12,634 bases of DNA from CAYJXA01 sp964404595 (GCA_964404595.1 CAYOKQ010000048.1:1-12634); one strand, 5' to 3'. Shown: positions 6,816 through 12,634, counted from the first letter of the stretch. Numbers and translations: made by a program. The notes: generated from the letters alone by a model not told the origin.

Positions 6816-7760
6816 TTATTTCCCCGTTGCAATAGTCTCAAATACTTCATGCAGCGATGGTTTGCGTAAATCTAAATCGTGCAAATATAAATTTTCTTCT
6901 TTAATGACCGCCAGGATTCCTTGCAGTGTCTTTTGAATGTCTGCCGGATAGATTACCAGGCGCTTTCCTTCATCAACAATTTTCTTAACGGGCAAGGCTT
7001 TAAGAGTGGACAAAACTTTTTCTTTACTATCCCCTGGACGCAGGTTGATGGTGAAATAATCCCGTAGAAATGGCTTTTTGACTTCCTCCATGGATCCAAA
7101 GCTTCTAACTTTTCCTTTATGGATTACTGCCACTTTGTTGCACAGGTGTTCGACGCTGTCAAGATGGTGTGATGCCAGAATTACGGTAATTCCCTGCTGG
7201 TTGGCTTCTTCGAGCAAGAGCAGGATTTCTTTCTGGATTAAAGGATCTAAATCTGCAGTAGGCTCGTCTAATATTAAAATTTTCGGCTTGTGTACTAAGC
7301 CGCAGGAAATATTCAGGCGCTTTTGCATACCGCCCGAGAGATGTTCGGCAAGTTTATTTCGATCTTCGAACAAGCCGGTAAATATCAGCAATGACTTAAT
7401 GTTATTCACCAGCACATCCTGCTTAAGTCCGTACATCTGTCCGAAATGAAATAAATTTTCTTTGACCGTCAGCTTGGGATAAAAAGAATTGTGCTGGGGG
7501 GCAAAGCCAATGAATTTTTTAATTTTATGTAAATTATCATGCAAATTTTTAGGCTCATGAGTTACCTTGGAATAATAAAGCACTTCTCCTTTTGTTGGTT
7601 CTATAAAGCCGGTGAGCAGATTGAGTAAGGTGGTTTTCCCGCTTCCCGATTCGCCGACGATGCCGATGATCTCTCCTTCCTCGATAGTCATATCTATCTG
7701 ATCAAGGACGGTGGAATTAGCAAACTCCTTGCTCACCTCTTTTAGTTGCAGTAAGGGCAC
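6816..7760 (-). CDS. ABC transporter ATP-binding protein (exporter type)
   Basis: This is the ATPase subunit that powers the adjacent permease. All motifs are intact: Walker A GESGSGKTT (36-44), Q-loop Gln89 in GFAPQHNSF, signature LSGGMQKRL (141-149), Walker B ILILDEP (161-167), D-loop ADLD (169-172) and H-loop His198 in LASHH. Residues 230-314 form a C-terminal extension of the kind seen in DrrA/CcmA-like exporter ATPases. The start is GTG 7760, so the protein opens MPLLQLKEVSKEF. A TATA box centred about 26 nt upstream supports a leaderless GTG-initiated message. It is the first gene of the exporter operon and is divergent from CTP synthase across a 125-nt gap. Substrate cannot be told from the sequence. 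Confidence 0.95.
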   Translation of the reverse strand: MPLLQLKEVSKEFANSTVLDQIDMTIEEGEIIGIVGESGSGKTTLLNLLTGFIEPTKGEVLYYSKVTHEPKNLHDNLHKIKKFIGFAPQHNSFYPKLTVKENLFHFGQMYGLKQDVLVNNIKSLLIFTGLFEDRNKLAEHLSGGMQKRLNISCGLVHKPKILILDEPTADLDPLIQKEILLLLEEANQQGITVILASHHLDSVEHLCNKVAVIHKGKVRSFGSMEEVKKPFLRDYFTINLRPGDSKEKVLSTLKALPVKKIVDEGKRLVIYPADIQKTLQGILAVIKEENLYLHDLDLRKPSLHEVFETIATGK

Positions 7761-7781
7761 GGTAGTTATGAATGGTTTTTG

Positions 7782-7790
7782 ATATATAAA
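7782..7790 (-). promoter_or_regulatory. TATA box of the ABC exporter operon
   Basis: TTTATATAT on the minus strand, centred about 26 nt before GTG 7760, with a preceding CC that could serve as part of a BRE. No Shine-Dalgarno is visible before the GTG. Confidence 0.65.
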
Positions 7791-7840
7791 GGTTTGGGCA
7801 GTTTGTCATTTTTCATCCCCGCTTAGTCGTATGGCAACAT

Positions 7841-7850
7841 TATTAAATAA
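7841..7850 (+). promoter_or_regulatory. Probable TATA box of CTP synthase
   Basis: TATTAAATAA, centred about 40 nt before ATG 7886. Transcription would begin near 7872, leaving a leader of about 14 nt that contains GGTG (7877-7880), a short Shine-Dalgarno match 5 nt before ATG. Unlike most promoters here it is not placed for a leaderless start. Confidence 0.4.
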
Positions 7851-7885
7851 GACGGCTCTTCCAAAAAGAAAACTTTGGTGTTGAC

Positions 7886-9592
7886 ATGAATGAAATTTTA
7901 GAAAGCGTCGCCCATAAGACCGAAGAGCACGAATTCTATAATGACCTGCCGCCTGGATACCAAAAAGGAAAAACCAAATATGTGGTGGTTGCCGGCACGG
8001 TAATGAGCGGTTTAGGAAAAGGTATTTTTGCCGCATCACTAGCATCGCTGTTGCAACTTCAGGGGTTGAAAGTTACCTTGATGAAATTTGATGGTTATCT
8101 GAATGTGGATGCTGGTACGCTGAACCCTTACCGTCATGGAGAAGTATTTGTCTTGGATGATGGCACCGAAAGCGACATGGATTTGGGCACGTACGAGCGA
8201 TATCTCCATGCTGATATTACCAAAGATAATTATCTTACGGGAGGAAAATTATTCTCTCAAATTTTAAGCCGGGAGCGCCAAGGCAGTTATTTGGGCCGGG
8301 ATGTCCAGTTCATTCCGCACGTTACTGCCGAAATTAAGCGTTTTGTAAGGCAATTGGCTGTTTCTTCCGATGCCGACGTGGTTTTTGTTGAAGTAGGAGG
8401 CACTACCGGAGATATTGAAAACAGTTATTTCTTGGAAGCGATGAGGGAATTAAAATATGAAGAGGGGCCTGGCAACGTGGTGATGGTTGCAGTTACATAC
8501 GTGCTCCATCCCAATTTTCTCGGAGAACAAAAAAGTAAAGCCGCACAGCTTGGGTTAAAAACATTGATGGGGTTGGGATTACAGCCAGATATTATTGCCT
8601 GCCGCTGCGAACAGCCAGTTATTTCGAAAACAAGAGAGAAAATAAGTATTGCCTCAAATGTTCCGGTTGAGCGCGTCGTAAGCATCCATGATTGTGATAG
8701 TATTTATGTTATCCCTTCCTTGCTGCGTGAAGCCAAATTAGATGAGCATACCATTGCCTTATTGGGGTTAAAGTCACGGATTCACCCTCAGGCAGAAAAA
8801 GCACAACAGTGGGATTTCTATATTCAGAAAACAGTCTCTTCCGAGCATGAAATTACTATCGGTGTCACCGGAAAATACACTGCCTTGCGCGATTCGTATG
8901 CTTCCATCATTAAAGCATTAGAACACGCAGGAACGCATCTGGGTGCCAAGGTCCATTTGAAATGGATCGATACGACTGATGTAACGCCGCAGACCATTGC
9001 CGGCGCCTTAGCTGGCGTCGATGGCATTATTGTGCCGGGTGCCTTTGGCAGCCGGGGAGCAGAAGGAAAAATACAATGCATCGCCTTTGCCAGAGAAAAT
9101 AAAATTCCTTATTTGGGTTTGTGTTTCGGCTTTCAGATGGCTTTGATCGAGTATGCCAGGAATGTATGTGGACTCACTGGAGCAAACAGCACTGAAATTG
9201 ATAAAGATTGCGTCCATCCAGTGATTGATATTTTACCGGAACAGAAAGCCATTTCCAAACTTGGAGGCAATATGCGTTTGGGTGGCCATGAGGTGGAAAT
9301 TAAAGCTGGAACAGCTGCGGCACAGTGGTATGGTTCCTTATTGGTGCGCGAGCGATTCAGACACCGCTGGGAATGCAATCCGGAGTACATTAAGACGTTT
9401 GAAGATCACGGGATTATTTTTTCTGGGAAGGCGCCGGGAAAGGAGATCATGCAGATTTTGGAATTGTCCAAGGAAATGCATCCTTTCTTCTGTGGAGTGC
9501 AATTTCATCCTGAATATTTGTCGCGTCCATTGCAGCCACATCCGCTGTATATGGGATTGGTGAGAGCAGCGATGGAAAGAAGAAAGAAATAA
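7886..9592 (+). CDS. pyrG: CTP synthase (glutamine-hydrolysing), divergent variant
   Basis: Makes CTP from UTP, ATP and glutamine, the last step of pyrimidine nucleotide synthesis. The synthetase domain has P-loop GTVMSGLGKGI (37-47), HGEVFVLDDG with metal ligand Asp92, and VEVGGTTGDIE with Glu169. The UTP-site residues corresponding to E. coli Lys187, Lys189 and Gln192 are kept in GEQKSKAAQ. The glutaminase domain has PGAFGSRGAEGK (oxyanion region), nucleophile Cys413 in GLCFGFQ, and His541/Glu543 in FHPE. It is complete at 568 residues. Odd features are a charged extension of about 28 residues before the usual KYVVV start, DGYLNVDAGT where most enzymes have DPYxNVDPGT, loss of the His after the UTP-site Gln (AQLG for TQHS), and RHRWECNP for RHRYE-N. 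Catalytic residues are intact, so it should be active. Confidence 0.96.
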   Translation: MNEILESVAHKTEEHEFYNDLPPGYQKGKTKYVVVAGTVMSGLGKGIFAASLASLLQLQGLKVTLMKFDGYLNVDAGTLNPYRHGEVFVLDDGTESDMDLGTYERYLHADITKDNYLTGGKLFSQILSRERQGSYLGRDVQFIPHVTAEIKRFVRQLAVSSDADVVFVEVGGTTGDIENSYFLEAMRELKYEEGPGNVVMVAVTYVLHPNFLGEQKSKAAQLGLKTLMGLGLQPDIIACRCEQPVISKTREKISIASNVPVERVVSIHDCDSIYVIPSLLREAKLDEHTIALLGLKSRIHPQAEKAQQWDFYIQKTVSSEHEITIGVTGKYTALRDSYASIIKALEHAGTHLGAKVHLKWIDTTDVTPQTIAGALAGVDGIIVPGAFGSRGAEGKIQCIAFARENKIPYLGLCFGFQMALIEYARNVCGLTGANSTEIDKDCVHPVIDILPEQKAISKLGGNMRLGGHEVEIKAGTAAAQWYGSLLVRERFRHRWECNPEYIKTFEDHGIIFSGKAPGKEIMQILELSKEMHPFFCGVQFHPEYLSRPLQPHPLYMGLVRAAMERRKK

Positions 9593-9604
9593 AAAATTAA
9601 TTAG

Positions 9605-9664
9605 GGTTCTATTCTTTAACCGGAAAAATCGGGGAATTCTGGAAATAAACCAGAAACATCGGGG
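9605..9664. repeat. Degenerate 30-bp tandem duplication
   Basis: Two adjacent 30-bp units (9605-9634 and 9635-9664) match at about 20 of 30 positions. The shared core is AACC-x-GAAA-x-ATCGGGG (17 bp, 15 identical), and TTCT matches near the left end of both units. Unit 2 also contains a perfect hairpin, TTCTGG and CCAGAA around a 7-nt loop (9637-9655). Unit 1 has only a weak GGTT/AACC pairing. It lies between the convergent CTP synthase and JAMM-like genes. Function is unknown; it could be a processing or termination element or a small duplication. Confidence 0.55.
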
Positions 9665-9690
9665 CTAAACTAACGGTGGGAATGAAAGTG

Positions 9691-9700
9691 TACTTTTTTT
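9691..9700 (+). terminator. Poly-T end of the CTP synthase transcript
   Basis: Seven Ts follow TAC about 100 nt after the CTP synthase stop and reach the last codon of the opposing gene. On the other strand, 9575-9605 is T-rich (TTAATTTTTTATTTC) and could end the JAMM-like operon inside the CTP synthase tail. The two together make a bidirectional ending typical of convergent archaeal genes. Confidence 0.45.
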
Positions 9701-10577
9701 AACCTAATAAAGGAATGCCACAACTCACTTGCTTGAAAGTCAAATGTAATCTGCTTTGCATCTCTGTATTAATATTATCAAACATATCCTCTAAGGCGAT
9801 AGCTATGTTAGGTTTACCATCTCTTTCTTCAAATTGGACATATTTCCCTTCATTCATTCTTCTATACATGTCTCTATGAATCTCATCATACCCTCTAACA
9901 GTATCTTTACTTACATCTTTAATTGCTATCGTAGTAGTACCTATTGGCGAAGCAATTTTTCCAAGGAATGTTACACCCTGTTTCTGCAAAGACTGTGACC
10001 AATCAACATAGGCTTCCACATCACCATCAGAAGGAAACGCCATGTACAAGTACATGGTTGCGGTAAGAAAATCTTTTATTACCTTTGCATCAACTCTTTC
10101 CATCTTCTCAAGCTCACTTCCTGCCCAAGAAGCCACATGTTCTACTGCTCTCTTAGGGTGGGTGTGATAATGGACAATCTCCTTGCCAGATATTTTTAAA
10201 CTGCCGAATCTTTGAATGCTGGAGAATCTAAATTTCCCATGCTCACCAAATTCTTCTGTATGGTCTTCTGAAATATGATACCATCGAGAATCTTGTGGTG
10301 TGTAAAACCAGGATCCCTCGTATGGAATTTCGTGGGCTAAACGAACTAAATCCTGTTCACCATCTTTCCTAATTCTCCTCACAGAATACGGTTTACAGTT
10401 TATATAGAGGGAAGTATTCTTCGAAAGTTGTGGATAATTTGCATTAGGATTGATTAGACCAATTCTTTCGGCATAATACCGACTAATCTCACCGAGAGTA
10501 CTGCCTATCTTGACAAGCATTTCCCCTACGGTCATGCATTCAGTTGGTTTTTTGGCCACTTTCTCTCCTATTTTCAT
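9699..10577 (-). CDS. LysM-like / JAMM-like metalloprotein, 292 residues
   Basis: Two segments are suggestive. Residues about 22-60 (KIGSTLGEISRYYAE, GLINPN, NTSLYI) resemble a LysM domain: a G-x-T-L start, an amphipathic helix, an INPN turn and a final strand. The middle holds HYHTHP (136-141) and then FPSDGDV (181-187). Together these look like the zinc ligands HxH and SxxD of JAB/JAMM metallopeptidases, followed by the expected helix and strand (VTFLGKI). The upstream Glu is not certain. The HxH-to-SxxD gap is about 42 residues, against fewer than ten in standard JAMM enzymes, implying a helical insertion. No signal peptide or membrane helix is seen. The start ATG overlaps the stop of the preceding gene (ATGA), with AGAGGT 11 nt upstream, so translation is coupled. 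Function is unknown; a hydrolase is inferred. Confidence 0.7.
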   Translation of the reverse strand: MKIGEKVAKKPTECMTVGEMLVKIGSTLGEISRYYAERIGLINPNANYPQLSKNTSLYINCKPYSVRRIRKDGEQDLVRLAHEIPYEGSWFYTPQDSRWYHISEDHTEEFGEHGKFRFSSIQRFGSLKISGKEIVHYHTHPKRAVEHVASWAGSELEKMERVDAKVIKDFLTATMYLYMAFPSDGDVEAYVDWSQSLQKQGVTFLGKIASPIGTTTIAIKDVSKDTVRGYDEIHRDMYRRMNEGKYVQFEERDGKPNIAIALEDMFDNINTEMQSRLHLTFKQVSCGIPLLG

Positions 10578-11053
10578 TCTGATTCATAACCTCTTTTTAC
10601 TTTCTCTATTGCTTTTCTTGCAGTATTCAAAGCCAAAGAACCATATATTTCGTTAGCCAATAGGAAGATATCATCATATTGAGATTTTTGAGTATGGATA
10701 GTTACTTCCAATGAAACATTTTTGCCAGGAAATGCTTCTGATAGTTGTTCTCCAATTTCATCATCCAATCTAACGTAATCCTGGGTTTTTCTTAAAGAAG
10801 TCATTGGAGCGTAACCTTCTATTCTTGAACCACTTTCGTCTAGGTCAAAGCGAACCAAAAATTTTGTTTCATTCCAATTAAATCCATGGGGTGATGGTTC
10901 AGAAAGTCCAACCACGGTATCTATTGCGGTTTTTGCTTCATTAGTTTCCTTTCCTGGAAAATAAACTGTCTTTCCATCGTTCCATCTAACTGGATTGTAA
11001 GTGTGAGTAAACTGTTCTTCGCTAAATTTATATGTTTGTTTTTTTGGCATCAT
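10574..11053 (-). CDS. Hypothetical protein, 159 residues, partner of the JAMM-like protein
   Basis: I do not recognise this protein. It is soluble, acidic to neutral, without Cys, signal peptide or membrane helix. The N-terminal half has strand-like segments with aromatic residues (KTVYFPGKE, FNWNETKFLVRFDLDES). The C-terminal half has a strand (NVSLEVTIHT) followed by a long helix (DDIFLLANEIYGSLALNTARKAIEKVKRG). The gene opens with two ATGs (11053 and 11050). The first has the better spacing, 7 nt after a long GAGGAGGAGA Shine-Dalgarno (11061-11070). It is the first gene of the coupled pair with the JAMM-like gene (4-nt ATGA overlap), which suggests the two proteins act together or in fixed ratio. 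It is divergent from the TrmB-like regulator. Confidence 0.75.
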   Translation of the reverse strand: MMPKKQTYKFSEEQFTHTYNPVRWNDGKTVYFPGKETNEAKTAIDTVVGLSEPSPHGFNWNETKFLVRFDLDESGSRIEGYAPMTSLRKTQDYVRLDDEIGEQLSEAFPGKNVSLEVTIHTQKSQYDDIFLLANEIYGSLALNTARKAIEKVKRGYESE

Positions 11054-11060
11054 TTTTAAT

Positions 11061-11070
11061 TCTCCTCCTC
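11061..11070 (-). promoter_or_regulatory. Strong Shine-Dalgarno of the JAMM-like operon
   Basis: GAGGAGGAGA ends 7 nt before ATG 11053 and contains the strongest ribosome-binding match in the window. It sits in a predicted leader of about 39 nt, unlike the leaderless neighbours. Confidence 0.75.
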
Positions 11071-11112
11071 ATTTTGTCATTTGTTTTAACTTACAAGTAG
11101 TTATAATGCTGA

Positions 11113-11122
11113 GTATATAAAT
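11113..11122 (-). promoter_or_regulatory. TATA box of the JAMM-like operon
   Basis: ATTTATATAC on the minus strand. The predicted transcription start is near 11092, giving a leader of about 39 nt. A short imperfect palindrome, ACTTACAAGT (11089-11098), overlaps that start and could be a second operator, though four-base arms are weak evidence. Confidence 0.6.
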
Positions 11123-11127
11123 CTTAA

Positions 11128-11145
11128 GGGTGGCTAACACCACCC
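11128..11145. promoter_or_regulatory. Perfect inverted repeat, probable operator shared by the divergon
   Basis: GGGTGG-N6-CCACCC is a perfect 6-bp-arm inverted repeat whose spacer is CTAACA. It lies between the two opposed TATA boxes, about 18 nt from the centre of one and 25 nt from the other, where BRE and activator sites sit in archaea. Its G/C richness stands out in an A/T-rich region. The adjacent TrmB-like winged-helix protein is the likely ligand, but that is inferred from position. A hairpin role in RNA is unlikely, since it lies upstream of both predicted starts. Confidence 0.6.
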
Positions 11146-11157
11146 CAAACAGAAAAC

Positions 11158-11165
11158 TTTATAAT
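11158..11165 (+). promoter_or_regulatory. TATA box of the TrmB-like regulator
   Basis: TTTATAAT, centred about 27 nt before ATG 11189, preceded by GAAAAC. It predicts a leaderless transcript for the regulator. No Shine-Dalgarno is present. Confidence 0.65.
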
Positions 11166-11188
11166 TAACAGAATAATCCATAACCAAA

Positions 11189-11935
11189 ATGTACCAAGAA
11201 CTCCTCCAAAAAATAGGGCTTTCCCTTAATGAAGCAAGAGTGTACGAAGCTTTACTGCATTTAGGGGAAGTAAATGTAAACAAAATCTCTGTAAAGTCCA
11301 AAGTCCACAGAAGAAACGTATACGATTCTCTGAATAAGCTTATCGAGAAAGGCCTTGCTTCCGAGACATTTGTCAAAGGCGAGAAGTTATTTAAAGCTAT
11401 TGATCCGGAACGGTTAAAAGAAATTATCAAAGAAAAAGAAACAGCTTTAGACTCCTTCCTACCAGAGATGAAAAAGCTGTATAAGTCCGTAGAGTCGGAT
11501 GCAGAAGCATATTTCTTTAGAGGAGTTGAGGGCTTCAAAAATTATCTCCAACTCATCTTAGAGCAAAAACAAACGGTCTATTTTATCGGTGCCAAAGCTT
11601 TCTGGCTTGATTCACGGCTTAAACATTATCTTCGGCATTTTGATGAAGAGCGAAAAAAGGGAGGAATACAATTTATGCACTTATTTGATTATGAAGTAAA
11701 AGAAAAAAAACCGGAGATTCTCGAATTGGTTGGAAAACCCTACAGATTCCTGCCCAAAAAATATTCTAGTGCCACCGCTGTAGATATTTTTGGTGATTAT
11801 GTGGTTACATTTGTCGGCGTAAAGCCTGGAGAACTCTACGAAGAGCCCTTGCAATTTGTTATCAAAAGCAAACTCTTGGCTGACGGATATAGAAAATTAT
11901 TTCAATTTATGTGGGATAACTGTAAAGAAAAATGA
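11189..11935 (+). CDS. TrmB-family transcriptional regulator
   Basis: An archaeal regulator with an N-terminal TrmB winged helix-turn-helix at about residues 7-75 (IGLSLNEARVYEALLHLG, then a recognition region VHRRNVYDSLNKLIEKGL). A helical linker follows at about 76-105 that may dimerise. A C-terminal domain of about 140 residues has VYFIGAKAFWLDSRLKHYL and TAVDIFGDYVVTFVG, resembling the PLD-like domain of short TrmB proteins. At 248 residues it lacks the extra sugar-binding domain of Thermococcus TrmB (about 340), so a sugar ligand should not be assumed. Family members bind palindromic sites near the TATA box, activating when upstream of it and repressing when downstream. It is divergent from the JAMM-like operon with a shared inverted repeat in between. 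The start is fixed by ATG 11189 and its TATA box. Confidence 0.9.
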   Translation: MYQELLQKIGLSLNEARVYEALLHLGEVNVNKISVKSKVHRRNVYDSLNKLIEKGLASETFVKGEKLFKAIDPERLKEIIKEKETALDSFLPEMKKLYKSVESDAEAYFFRGVEGFKNYLQLILEQKQTVYFIGAKAFWLDSRLKHYLRHFDEERKKGGIQFMHLFDYEVKEKKPEILELVGKPYRFLPKKYSSATAVDIFGDYVVTFVGVKPGELYEEPLQFVIKSKLLADGYRKLFQFMWDNCKEK

Positions 11936-11940
11936 TTTTA

Positions 11941-11962
11941 TGCTTTTTGTTTATCTAGAAAC
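11941..11962 (+). terminator. T-rich stretch after the TrmB-like gene
   Basis: TGCTTTTTGTTTATC begins 5 nt after the TGA stop. It is T-rich without a clear hairpin, as archaeal terminators can be. It separates the regulator from the SecF promoter. Confidence 0.3.
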
Positions 11963-11983
11963 GGCAAATCCGCCCCCGCAATC

Positions 11984-11991
11984 TTTATAAA
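11984..11991 (+). promoter_or_regulatory. TATA box of SecF
   Basis: TTTATAAA, centred about 29 nt before ATG 12017. The transcript is predicted to begin within about 3 nt of the start codon. No Shine-Dalgarno site is visible before the ATG. Confidence 0.65.
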
Positions 11992-12016
11992 ACACCTTCT
12001 TTCTTTACAAAATATA

Positions 12017-12634
12017 ATGCTCAAAGAAAAAATCAAGCAGATCTACGAACAAAAATATAAAATCCTCCTTATTATCCCTTTACTGCTCCTCTTTGTATCG
12101 CTGGCCCAAATAGGCTATCAATATTCTACTACTGGCGATTTTGTGCATAAAGGCATCTCGCTCAAGGGCGGCTCAACGGTGACTATTAATTACCAGGCAT
12201 CAATTTCACCTGCTCTGCTCGAAGAAGAATTACAACAGCAATTTCCCGACTCCGATGTGAGCATACGAACCATCACCTCCACGAATGATATAGTGGGTTA
12301 TACCATCGAAACTAATTTACAGGAAAAAGCTGACATCGAATTGTTTCTGGACTTTCTTGGCAACAAAGTGGAATTAGTTGAGGGAGAATATAGCACCGAA
12401 GTTATCGATTCTTCTTTGGGTGCCAGTTTTTTTCTGCAGACGGCGTGGGCGCTGCTTATTGCCTTTGTGCTGATGGCACTGGTTGTTTTCATATATTTTC
12501 GCATGTTGGTGCCTTCTTTATCAGTTATTTTAGTTGCTTTTTCCGATATTGTCATCACTTTGGCGATATTCAATCTTACCGGCAGCAAATTAACGACGGG
12601 AGGCGTGGCCGCTTTCCTAATGTTGGTGGGATAT
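12017..12634 (+). CDS. secF: Protein-export membrane protein SecF, 3' end outside window
   Basis: SecF works with SecD at the SecYEG channel, using the proton gradient to pull secreted proteins outward. The 206 codons present show a first membrane helix (about residues 15-33, KILLIIPLLLLFVSLAQIG), then the external P1 head with the family motif KGISLKGGSTV, and a strand-rich region. The RND-type helices begin at LGASFFLQTAWALLIAF (about 134-160) and continue through SDIVITLAIF and TTGGVAAFLMLVGY at the window edge. Archaeal SecF is usually about 280-300 residues, so about 80-90 are missing at the right. In archaea secD commonly follows secF and is expected next. The start at ATG 12017 is supported by the TATA box at 11984-11991. 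Confidence 0.93.
   Translation, partial: MLKEKIKQIYEQKYKILLIIPLLLLFVSLAQIGYQYSTTGDFVHKGISLKGGSTVTINYQASISPALLEEELQQQFPDSDVSIRTITSTNDIVGYTIETNLQEKADIELFLDFLGNKVELVEGEYSTEVIDSSLGASFFLQTAWALLIAFVLMALVVFIYFRMLVPSLSVILVAFSDIVITLAIFNLTGSKLTTGGVAAFLMLVGY

Noticed and set aside
7078..7449. 123-codon plus-strand frame
   Set aside because: It is antisense to the Walker B/signature region of the ABC ATPase, whose motifs are unambiguous.
9593..9698. Possible tRNA or attachment site next to the accessory-looking module
   Set aside because: No cloverleaf, no CCA-type end and no TTC-box pattern was found; only the tandem repeat and the T tract are supportable.
12298..12588. 96-codon minus-strand frame near the right edge
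   Set aside because: It is antisense to SecF membrane helices and has no promoter or Shine-Dalgarno.

Overview
The window reads as a piece of a small archaeal genome, probably a DPANN-type lineage (Woesearchaeota/Pacearchaeota-like). The archaeal assignment rests on an eRF1-type release factor with NIKS and GGQ motifs, an AK6/Fap7-type adenylate kinase, a TrmB-family regulator, an archaeal-style SecF, and TTTATA-type TATA boxes placed about 25-29 nt upstream of start codons. The DPANN assignment is an inference from compact, divergent proteins: a release factor of only 370 residues and an unusual CTP synthase. All three stop codons occur at gene ends, so the code looks standard. Genes are tightly packed. 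No gene-free stretch exceeds about 135 bases, and no tRNA, rRNA, CRISPR array or insertion sequence was seen.

Layout. 1-2403 (minus): release factor aRF1 followed 11 nt later by a protein with a PEP-synthase-type phosphohistidine domain, which runs off the left edge. 2504-3367 (plus): an unrecognised protein, divergent from aRF1 and overlapping tail to tail with the AK6 kinase (3345-3851, minus). 3889-5010 (minus): two unrecognised proteins, one with an export signal. 5046-7760 (minus): an ABC exporter, ATPase first, then an ABC-2 permease with a large coiled-coil outer domain. 7886-9592 (plus): CTP synthase. 9593-9698: a convergent spacer holding a degenerate 30-bp tandem repeat and poly-T ends. 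9699-11053 (minus): a coupled two-gene operon encoding a LysM-like/JAMM-like protein and an unknown 159-residue protein. 11189-11935 (plus): a TrmB-family regulator, divergent from that operon. 12017 to the end (plus): SecF, partial.

How the parts relate. Core functions are translation termination, nucleotide supply (CTP synthase, adenylate kinase) and protein export (SecF). Two modules look accessory. One is the ABC exporter with the downstream exported/unknown pair. The other is the divergon at 9699-11935, where a perfect GGGTGG-N6-CCACCC inverted repeat lies exactly between the two opposed TATA boxes, suggesting that the TrmB-like protein controls both itself and the JAMM-like operon. This divergon is the best candidate for an undescribed system.

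Promoter grammar. Six genes read as first in their transcript or promoter-proximal (aRF1, the 2504 gene, AK6, the 5010 gene, the ABC ATPase and TrmB) have a TATA box whose centre is 25-27 nt upstream of the start codon, with SecF at about 29. This predicts leaderless mRNAs. Downstream genes in operons carry GAGG-type Shine-Dalgarno sites instead. This pattern was used to choose several starts (2504, 3851, 4383, 7760).
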